NCBI GenBank assembly: GCA_030052745.1
Contig: JANBVO010000035.1
Span: 310,001 to 374,000 of the forward strand
Direction of reading: 5' to 3'
From: Pleurostoma richardsiae
Taxonomy: Eukaryota > Ascomycota > Sordariomycetes > Calosphaeriales > Pleurostomataceae
DNA length: 64,000 nucleotides
The notes under the pieces: generated by a model
The model's database searches: none
Seen by the model: only the letters and a program-made list of their open reading frames with translations
Told to the model about the DNA's origin: nothing
Shown here: positions 55,801-64,000 of the stretch, one piece after another
Position numbering within the stretch: the stretch's first letter is position 1
Layout of the letters: each line of letters begins with the position of its first letter
Translations under genes and position numbers: made by a program

Positions 55801-58536
55801 AACGGGTTCGTTCTGGCAAAGGTCGACGATGCTCGGCGCCATGAGACCAAGCAGATTGAATGCCATCTCCTGTTGAGAGAAAGTGCGGACGCCGAAGGCT
55901 TCCACGCCTTCTGCCACGATGTTGTTGGCTGACATAAGTCCCGTGCCACGAGTCCAGCCGATGATAGCGCCACAGACCGTGAGGTAGTTGGCCCAGTCCT
56001 CAGCATGCCATCTGTTGAAAAGCGTCTCGAGGGCAAGCTTCGACTCAGAGTAGAGACCGTCATTGCCGAATGTGCCGTGGTTGGGTGACAGAGGGAGAAT
56101 GACCTGGGCAGGGCGAGTCTCAATGCCACGGGTAGCCTTTTGGGTCTTGACGCAGCCAAGGAGACGGATGAGGTTGGTCAGCATGATGCGATGGGCAAGC
56201 TCGGACTTAGAATCAATGCCATCGATCTGGCGGCCGTTCTCAGAAATGGCGGCGAACGGAACAATAAAATCAAGGTCCCATCCGAGGCCATTCTTAGCAT
56301 CGTAGATGTACTCCACCAAGGCCTCAACGTCCTGCTTGCTACCCTGGTTAAAGGGTACGACAACAAGCTGCGAGCCTCGAGAGCCGTACCGAGCATACAT
56401 TGACTGGTAGTACTCGGTAACCTCACGAGAATAGCGGCTGGTGGTAACAATAACGTTCGCACCACCACTGATGAGGCCTTGAAGGACCTCGGCGCCAATG
56501 GAACCGGCACCTGCACCGGTCATGAGAACATACTTCCCGGTGAAGGTGATACCAGCCCGAGCGGCCTGCTCCAAGCAATCGAGATACAAGCCTGTGAGCT
56601 TCTTGCTGTAGTCCCACCCATTCATGGTCTTGCGCCGCAAGTGAAGGAAGGGAATGGTCTCCGTCCTGCCCTTGGGCTGGCCATTCGGCTTCATGCTTGG
56701 CTTCTTGGGCAATGCTTTGCCGTTTTCCTTGATGATTTGGCTCTCGTTCATCTGCAGAGATCGGAGAACCTCGCCGTATAGACTCTTGATCTCAAGCTGG
56801 GAAGTCTTGGACAGTTTGTGCTGCTGCTTGATAAGCCGGTAGATGCGCCCGAGGTCGTTCTGAACCTTGGTGCGGTTGCCGTATTCGGAGATCTTTCCAC
56901 CCTCTGCCATTTGCTGGACATAGTGCTCCAGTTTTCGACAGCTTGGACGAGGCACTTCCTCATACTGGAGGTTCCCGTTCATGTCGATAGTCGTTCGAGG
57001 ACCAGTGGGAATAGCAACGTCTTTATAGACCGGGTCGACATCCAGGACATCCCGGCAATTGTCAATGAGCTGAGCAGCCAGTTCCTTAGCAAGCTTGTAT
57101 GTCTCGCCTCTCTCAGTGGGGCAGTTGTCGATGTGATATTGCATGAACTCCAGAAGCGCGGGGTTTGATCGGTTCATGATCCGAATGCACTGGCTGACAA
57201 TCTCGCGGTCAACAGCCTTCAGTCTGCCGAAAATGATGTCGAAGTACATAGTCAATGCATCCTGTCTCGCCCAGTTCCAAGAGGAATCGTAGGTTCTAGC
57301 CTTCAGTGCGTTGAATGACGGCTCAATACCGGAGGCGTAGAAGTCGCCGTGTTCTGCCACCCAAAGATCCAACTGCGACTGGAGGACCTTAGAGGATTCC
57401 TGGGAAGCGACATAGGCCCGATCACCGGCACGAAGATCTAACTTAAGGTATCTCGCTAGCAACTCTAATTGCTGCTTGAATAGGGCTCGCTGGTCCTTTG
57501 TCAAGGCATCAATTGCAGCGGGGTCCATCATCATGCCGCCACCACCGGCGGCCGGGCCGGCGGCTGCAGCAGTGGTGAGGCTAATGCCCGCATTAGCTGC
57601 GAACTTCTGCGTGACATCGTCTAGGAAGGCTTTTGCATCAGCCTCAGACCCAAGACGTGCTGGTGGCTCCATGGTAATCCCCAGCAACAGGACACCGTCC
57701 TGGCGACCAGGGCCCAAGCCCCATCGTGTCTCTAGGTACTTTCTTGCGGCAGTTATGTTGAAGCCGCCCGGCATCTTTGAGGAAATTAGACGAGCAATCA
57801 AGGACTGGGATTGTTTGCCAAGGTTGCCGTCAAAGGTTGCCTGCATTGAGGCTCCAAGCTCATCTATTGGCGTGTCTTCTGGCTTCTCCGGTGTCGAACC
57901 GAACTCTTTGCCCAAATCGCCGAGGATCTCGTTTTGTAGCGTTGATTTGCCTGTCCGGAATGTCAGTGGGCTTGCGCTTCAAAATACATATCTATAGATG
58001 ACCTTACCTCCAACGAGGTCCTTGATAGCCTTGCTCAGGGGGATTTCCTGGAACGGCTTCTTCAGCTTTTGGGCGATGAGGGCCCTGACAATATCGAGGG
58101 CCTGAACCGGGGCATCTGGCACTTGGGCAGCAGGCCCTGCGCTAGGTGGCGGCGGAGCCGCCGCTACTGGTGCAGCACCAGCAGGGACGGCTGCTGCGCC
58201 GGCACTGCTGGAGCTCGCCGCCGCCGAAGGGGTAGGCTCTGGCTCCTCCTCAACGGGGTCGACGTCGTAGTAGATCTCCTTGGCATCCTTGTTGTAGCAC
58301 AAGATTTGTCGCTGAACAGACTTGGCCGCATCGTATGCCTCATACTTAGAGGCCAGGGTTCTCCTAGCCATGGTGCCGAGGGTATCTGCGGGACCGACTT
58401 CGACGATCCGTTCCGCCATCTTCTCAGCGAGGAAGACATCCTGGGTCTCAATCCACCTCACGGGCGAGGCGAACTGGTACGCAAGAAGCTCCACAAGGAG
58501 CGTGTGTGAGAGCTCCTGCTCGACTTCGGGGCGCAT
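52830..58536 (-). CDS. FAS2: fatty acid synthase subunit alpha
   Basis: CDS complement(join(52830..52940,53005..57950,58008..58536)), 1861 aa, normal for fungal FAS alpha. It is the alpha chain of the cytosolic alpha6beta6 synthase making palmitate and stearate. In order: a short MPT-complementing segment (1-95), an Ala/Pro linker, acyl carrier protein with phosphopantetheine Ser179 ([16 protein letters not shown]), ketoreductase ([11 protein letters not shown] from residue 653), ketosynthase with Cys1276 (GACATAVES) and His1515 ([11 protein letters not shown]), and the C-terminal phosphopantetheinyl transferase ([10 protein letters not shown] from 1744; [14 protein letters not shown]). The first intron splits the ACP motif one residue before Lys-Ser; the last joins [15 protein letters not shown]. 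The complete PPT domain and divergent FAS1 neighbour favour the primary-metabolism synthase over a secondary one. Confidence 0.97.
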
Positions 58537-60885
58537 GGTGGCAGCTCTGATGTGTGGGAGTCGTGGGAGTCGTAGGGGTATCTGGTATTGTTGGCTGTGC
58601 CGACGTCAATTCGGTCCGCAGCACTGCCAATTGAAGCTGTATTATAAGGCTAGGCTCGAGAAACAAGGCCGTGACACAGAGAATATAGAAAATGAAGCGC
58701 GGCTGAAGTCGAGGATGGGTGCGATCCTCGGACAGACGGAAGATTTTGTGATACGGATAGTGTGGGAAACGCGAGCCCGAACAACCGCCGGACAAGCTGG
58801 ATACCAGGTCTCGATCTGCTCGGGGCCGAGCGGTTGAGTATCAGTAATCCCGCCGGTGGGAGTACGTATTATAATTGTTGGCTTGGGAAGAAGTGGCCGG
58901 CGGCGACGATGTCGAGGAAAGTCGTGGGAAGAGGCCAGACTCACAAACAGACAGACAAACAGACAGACACACGACGGCAGCCGAGAGGGAGAAGGAGGTG
59001 GGCAGAAAATGAAGGTGGTGAGCGTGTTTGTTGCCTTTGGAGCTAACTGTTGAACCCGAGTGCTAGGCCCTGGCCAGCAAAAAGGACCCACCCGGGCCAC
59101 CCCATGCATGCACGGGCGCCGCATTTGCTCCTCAACAAACTCGCGGAGGTGGGCAGGGGGTCGTGCCGCTAGGGCGGTACGTACCACGTTGTCCTTAACC
59201 AAGGACGGGATGGCAACGAGCTCCAGAAGGGCACCATCCCGTCATCACTCCGGCGGCATGCTTCTTCGGCTCGGCTGATCTTGCTGTGTTGTGCTATTAG
59301 AGTACAAGCCAGAAGAGTCCATGCCTTCCTTACCTTACCCTGCAAGGCCCTCTCAACTGTTCGTTTCGATACGAGCGTACAAGTGCCGCCAGTGCATCTG
59401 GGGTCAACGACGACTCGTGCTGCAACCCAAGCCACATCACCACTTGTCCTAAACTCGTGGTATTCTTCTATCAGGACGCCAGCCGTCTTGCCATCGGCTA
59501 CATATCTAAGCCTCCAATCTAGCTCTTATCCTAAGATGACTATCGAGAGTCAACATTCTGTACCCCGTCTCTCCAGGGTCCCGGGGAATAGTGCTATAGA
59601 TGCCGCTCTTCCCGCCTGTCAAAGTGTCTTCGTTTCAATGTGATGGCCGTAGCTTCGAAACCAGCAGGTTGTCCAAAGAGTTCCTTACGAAGCGAGTTGA
59701 AATAGCAGAGCGGAACCAGGAGTGTCTTGTGTTGTCTTTGCCGGCCTCCTCTTTCTGCTGTGGCCGAATAAATTTCTCAAGCTTTGTCTAGTATATAAGA
59801 TCGAGCTACCGTTGTATTATTGTTCTTGTTGATACCCCAGAATAAGGACAGTTCCAGGCGATCGTATAGTAATCATGTTTCACCGATAGGCTCTCTGTCA
59901 GAACAAAGCGGAGTCCCCAGTCGACGGCAAGCCCCTCGTGGCACGCGCCTGCTGGCGTATGCAGGTCAGACGGCGGGAGGCTGCGCGTAAGGAGACAGTA
60001 TTCGGCACATCCCTTGCTTCTTCCCTCAGGGGTAATAAGACACTTGTGTTCAAGGAGAGCTGTATCCCGGTTTGCTCGAGACGAGCGTGAGCTTCAGAGA
60101 AATGGACTTCGAGTAATCATCACAGCGAGTGGTCCACATGTGCGGAGGTATATGTCGAACCCTCCGTTGCATACTCCGTTCCGTACTTACACCACTTCCC
60201 GATGCGCGCGCGATGTTGCTGTGCTGCACTGCTCTCGCCGGTGTCACGGATCTGCCGTCATTAGTGGGCCGGCGTGGGAGGTGTGGATGCGAGCTAAAAT
60301 GTGGGCTGCAGCAGCTTTCAGGGTCGCCACAGGGGTGGCTTGCAGGACCAACCCCTTTTTGAGCCAATCAGCGTCATCCCCAACAGTTCCCAAAATTTTT
60401 GGCGAGACCTCTGCAAAAAAGCTCCCCCAGTTCCGCCCAGCCGAGGCCACGTCATGCTAATATAGTACTTATTATTCTACCAAAACTTCGTCACGTATGA
60501 AGTACTTCTCTATCGCGGATCCAGGGGCCAGCCGTGTTTTCTTCCAGCTTCCCGTTGTCAAGAGTAGCCGGATTCTTTTACTGTTGGGATGCAAAGCCCT
60601 CGGTGCCGAAGTGTATTCACGATTGCTGTCCTCCTCGTTTCGCCCGAGCGATACTACTAATCACAAAAGTCTGGCCCGGGCTTCCGTTGCCATTATTCCT
60701 CTTCCTCGACAATCTCGGGCAATCCTTTCCTTGCCAAATCTTCTAGACATCTCACCCGTTCCATCGCAGCTGGACGCCGGGCACACAGAACCAGCTGTAC
60801 ATTAATAGATTGGTGCTCTTCGCTGAGCATCACCACTACGATACCCCTCTAACTCTCTCTTGATACGAATAGCTCAGCCGCAACA
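58537..60885. promoter_or_regulatory. shared FAS2-FAS1 divergent promoter region
   Basis: 2.35 kb between the two start codons without a supported gene. At least three copies of CCTCGG/CCGAGG occur (58726-58731, 60441-60446, 60598-60603). This hexamer is the known target of FarA/FarB-type Zn2Cys6 regulators of lipid genes in Aspergillus. About one copy would be expected by chance in this length, so the enrichment is weak. An ACAG/ACAA microsatellite lies at 58941-58972. Confidence 0.5.
58941..58972. repeat. (ACAR)n microsatellite
   Basis: Tandem ACAG units with interspersed ACAA, about 410 nt upstream of the FAS2 ATG. Confidence 0.8.
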
Positions 60886-63800
60886 ATGTACGGCACCGGC
60901 ACTGGCCCCCAGACGGGCGTCTCGACGCCGCGCTCGTCCGCCTCGCTGCGGCCTCTCACCCTCTCACACGGCTCTCTCGAAACCTCCTTCCTCATCCCTA
61001 CCGCCCTCCATTTCCATGCCGCACAACTCAAAGACAGATTCAGCGCGAGCTTACCGCCCGCCACTGATGAATTGGCCCAGGATGATGAACCTTCGTCCGT
61101 TCCGGAGCTTGTTGCCAGGTACATGGGCTTTGTCGCCAAGCAGGTCGATAACGGTGAGGACGACGCTCAGGGCTCCTACGAGGAGGTGCTCAAGCTGGTC
61201 CTGAACGAGTTCGAGCGTGCGTTCCTGCGGGGCAACGACGTCCACGCTCTTGCGGCCACCTTGCCCGGCATTGATGGCAAGAAGCTCGAAGTAATCCGAA
61301 GCTACTATGCGGCCCGATATGCCTCCAACCGAGCGATAAAACCGCATCGGTCAGCTCTGTTTAGAGCGGCAGAGGATGGATCCGCGACGATATACAGCAT
61401 CTTCGGCGGACAAGGAAACATTGAGGAATACTTTGAGGAGCTTCGAGAGCTGTGGCTGACGTACCCCTCGTTGGTCGGAGAGCTCATCACTTCCTCTGCC
61501 GAGTTCCTCCAGAGCCTGTCCAATGAGCCAGTTGCCGAGAAGCTCTTCTCAAAGGGCTTGGACGTCATTACCTGGCTTCAGCACCCGGAGTCCACTCCGG
61601 ATGTCGACTACCTTATCTCTGCGCCGGTCAGCTTCCCGTTGATTGGTCTCGTCCAGATGGCCCATTATGAGGTGACTTGTAAAGTATTAGGTATCGAGCC
61701 TGGTGTTCTAAGAGAGCACATCAGTGGTACCACGGGCCATTCTCAGGGTATTGTCCTCGCTGCGGCGACGGCGGCTGCGGACACCTGGGAATCTTGGGAG
61801 GAGATTGTGAAGTCCACCTTGCAAATTCTTTTCTGGATTGGAGCGAGAAGCCAACAGACATTCCCTCGCACGTCACTTCCGCCCTCGATGCTGCGGGACT
61901 CGATCGACAATGGAGAAGGCACTCCCACTCCAATGCTTAGCATTCGTGACCTCTCTCGCGAGCAAGTCCAGAAACACATTGATGCCACCAATCAGTACCT
62001 TCCTGCCGATCGGCATATTGCCATCTCACTGGTTAACAGCCCTCGCAACATGGTTGTGACTGGACCGCCCATGTCACTGTACGGTCTTAACCTGCAACTT
62101 CGCAAGGTCAAGGCTCCTACCGGGCTCGACCAGACGAGGATCCCGTATACTGAGCGTAAGGTGCGATTCGTGAATCGCTTCCTGCCTATCACCGCCCCTT
62201 TCCATAGCCAGTATCTGGCCGATGCTACCCGTCTGATAGACGAGGACTTGAAGAATATCAGCATCGATGCCAACAGGCTGGGAATACCCGTCTTTGACAC
62301 CAACACTGGCAAGGACATTCGGGAGGAAGTGGACGGGAATATTGTGCCGACGCTCATCCGTCTCATCACTCGGGATCCTGTCAACTGGGAGAAGGCGACG
62401 GTCTTTGCCGGTGCTACGCATATCCTTGACTTCGGCCCCGGTGGCATCTCTGGTCTTGGCATTCTCACAAGCCGGAACAAGGATGGCACTGGTGTGCGCG
62501 TGATCCTCGCTGGATCCGTCAGTGGCACTATCACTGAGGTCGGCTACAAGCCGGAGTTGTTCGACCGGGACGAAGAGAATGCTGTCAAGTTCGCCATCGA
62601 TTGGGTGAAGGAGTTTGGTCCAAAGCTGGTCAAGAACTCCACCGGCCAGACGTTTGTCGATACGAAGATGAGCAAGCTTCTGGGCATTCCACCCATCATG
62701 GTTGCGGGTATGACTCCTGCCACTGTCCCGTGGGACTTTGTGTCAGCCACTATGAACGCTGGGTACCACATTGAGCTCGCTGGTGGTGGCTACTACAATG
62801 CCAAAACTCTGACCGATGCTCTGACCAAGATCGAGAACGCCATCCCTTCCGGTAGGGGTATCACGGTCAACTTGATCTACGTCAACCCACGCGCTATGGG
62901 CTGGCAGATTCCGCTGATTGGCCGGCTCAGATCAGAGGGTGTGCCCATTGAGGGCTTGACCATTGGTGCTGGCGTGCCATCCATCGAGGTCGCACAGGAA
63001 TACATCGAGACCCTCGGCTTGAAGCACATTGCCTTCAAGCCTGGTTCAGGCGATGCCATCCAGGCTGTCATCAACATTGCCAAGGCGAACCCGTCTTTCC
63101 CAGTTATGCTGCAGTGGACCGGTGGTCGCGGTGGCGGGCACCACTCATTTGAAGACTTCCATCAGCCGATCCTTCAGATGTACGGAAGGATTCGGCGACA
63201 GGAGAACATTATCCTTGTGGCTGGTAGCGGTTTCGGAGGTGCTGAGGATACCTATCCTTACATCACCGGTGACTGGTCGCGGAAATACGGCTACCCTCCC
63301 ATGCCATTCGATGGTTGCTTGTTCGGCAGCCGCATGATGGTTGCAAAGGAGGCGCATACCAGCAAAGCCGCAAAGCAGGCCATCGTTGATGCCCAGGGTC
63401 TTGATGACAGTGAATGGGAGAAGACGTACAAGGGTCCAGCAGGTGGTGTCATCACTGTCCGGTCGGAGATGGGCGAGCCTATCCACAAGCTCGCCACTCG
63501 TGGCGTCCGCTTCTGGGCCGAGATGGATCAGAAGATCTTCAGCTTGCCTAAGGAGAAGCGCATAGCCGAGCTGAAGAAGAACCGCGACTACATCATCAAG
63601 AAACTGAATGACGATTTCCAGAAGGTCTGGTTCGGTCGCAACAAGGCTGGCCAGGCTGTTGACCTGGAAGATATGACCTATGGCGAGGTGATCCGCCGCA
63701 TGGTTGAACTGCTTTATGTGAAGCACCAGTCCCGCTGGATCGATCCCTCTTATGCCAGGCTGACCGGTGACTTCATTCACCGTGTTGAAGAGCGCTTCAC

Positions 63801-64000
63801 GACCACACCTGGCAAGCCTTCCTTGCTGCAGAGCTATTCAGACCTCAACGAGCCTTTTTCGGCCATTGAGAGGATCCTGGCGCACTATCCCGAGGCTGAG
63901 ACCCAGATCATCAACGCTCAAGATGTCCAGCACTTCCTGATGCTCTGCCAGAGGCGTGGGCAGAAACCTCCCACCTTTGTGCCTGCCCTCGATGAGAACT
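60886..64000 (+). CDS. FAS1: fatty acid synthase subunit beta (5' part)
   Basis: Open from ATG 60886 (context AACAATG) to the window edge: 1038 codons without an intron, about half of the roughly 2080 aa usual for this chain. It is the partner of FAS2 in the cytosolic synthase. The N-terminal acetyl transferase has nucleophile Ser286 in [14 protein letters not shown] and the Arg/His region around [10 protein letters not shown]. The enoyl reductase begins near residue 600 ([20 protein letters not shown] from 604) and carries [17 protein letters not shown] (746 onward, FMN/active-site loop) and [15 protein letters not shown]. The dehydratase and malonyl/palmitoyl transferase domains lie beyond the window. 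Nothing suggests truncation other than the edge. Confidence 0.96.
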   Translation, partial: MYGTGTGPQTGVSTPRSSASLRPLTLSHGSLETSFLIPTALHFHAAQLKDRFSASLPPATDELAQDDEPSSVPELVARYMGFVAKQVDNGEDDAQGSYEEVLKLVLNEFERAFLRGNDVHALAATLPGIDGKKLEVIRSYYAARYASNRAIKPHRSALFRAAEDGSATIYSIFGGQGNIEEYFEELRELWLTYPSLVGELITSSAEFLQSLSNEPVAEKLFSKGLDVITWLQHPESTPDVDYLISAPVSFPLIGLVQMAHYEVTCKVLGIEPGVLREHISGTTGHSQGIVLAAATAAADTWESWEEIVKSTLQILFWIGARSQQTFPRTSLPPSMLRDSIDNGEGTPTPMLSIRDLSREQVQKHIDATNQYLPADRHIAISLVNSPRNMVVTGPPMSLYGLNLQLRKVKAPTGLDQTRIPYTERKVRFVNRFLPITAPFHSQYLADATRLIDEDLKNISIDANRLGIPVFDTNTGKDIREEVDGNIVPTLIRLITRDPVNWEKATVFAGATHILDFGPGGISGLGILTSRNKDGTGVRVILAGSVSGTITEVGYKPELFDRDEENAVKFAIDWVKEFGPKLVKNSTGQTFVDTKMSKLLGIPPIMVAGMTPATVPWDFVSATMNAGYHIELAGGGYYNAKTLTDALTKIENAIPSGRGITVNLIYVNPRAMGWQIPLIGRLRSEGVPIEGLTIGAGVPSIEVAQEYIETLGLKHIAFKPGSGDAIQAVINIAKANPSFPVMLQWTGGRGGGHHSFEDFHQPILQMYGRIRRQENIILVAGSGFGGAEDTYPYITGDWSRKYGYPPMPFDGCLFGSRMMVAKEAHTSKAAKQAIVDAQGLDDSEWEKTYKGPAGGVITVRSEMGEPIHKLATRGVRFWAEMDQKIFSLPKEKRIAELKKNRDYIIKKLNDDFQKVWFGRNKAGQAVDLEDMTYGEVIRRMVELLYVKHQSRWIDPSYARLTGDFIHRVEERFTTTPGKPSLLQSYSDLNEPFSAIERILAHYPEAETQIINAQDVQHFLMLCQRRGQKPPTFVPALDEN

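Overview
This window is nuclear DNA from a filamentous ascomycete, most likely a Sordariomycete. Genes are close together and carry few, short introns (about 50-70 nt, GT-AG, usually with a CTRAC-like branch site). Coding sequence is GC-rich in third positions, and the gene set is fungal: FAS alpha/beta, KapC-type bZIP, UstYa family, Qcr10, Die2/Alg10. I see no rRNA, prophage, CRISPR or intact transposon. Twenty protein genes and one tRNA gene can be supported. Most need splicing, so the exon joins are given in the entries.

Layout. 0-5 kb: four minus-strand housekeeping genes (5' end of a probable mitochondrial protein, Mme1-type mitochondrial carrier, Imp2 inner-membrane peptidase, eIF2 alpha). 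5.9-8.4 kb: ARP5 of the INO80 complex, plus strand. 9-11.7 kb: kapC-type bZIP gene with a long leader or first intron. 11.7-18 kb: gene-poor stretch. 18-25.2 kb, minus strand: a 2-oxoglutarate/Fe(II) oxygenase, the alternative clamp loader CTF18 and a gamma-glutamylcyclotransferase-like protein, followed by tRNA-Asn(GTT). 26.4-30 kb: a small accessory pair on the plus strand, a UstYa-family (DUF3328) protein and an FAD/NADPH monooxygenase. 30.2-40.1 kb: housekeeping block LCP5 / EMP70 / MED4 / QCR10 / ALG10, arranged partly as divergent pairs. 40.8-41.3 kb: a small unidentified protein. 41.3-45.9 kb: gene-poor, with an AT-rich island that looks like a decayed repeat. 46.3-47.9 kb: a low-complexity orphan protein with a TATA box and a repeat-bearing leader. 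50-51.5 kb: guanine deaminase. 52.8-64 kb: the divergent fatty acid synthase pair, FAS2 (alpha, complete, 1861 aa) and FAS1 (beta, cut by the window edge after 1038 codons), sharing a 2.3-kb intergenic region.

How genes relate. FAS2 and FAS1 encode the two chains of one cytosolic alpha6beta6 synthase, and the shared promoter region suggests co-regulation. Several others act in mitochondria (carrier, Imp2, Qcr10) or in the secretory pathway (Emp70, Alg10), but these neighbours are simply syntenic. The UstYa/FMO pair is the only part that looks like specialised metabolism. No core synthase or precursor peptide was found beside it. The most unusual gene structures are the micro-exons of QCR10, an in-frame intron in EMP70, and the apparently remote start exon of the kapC gene.
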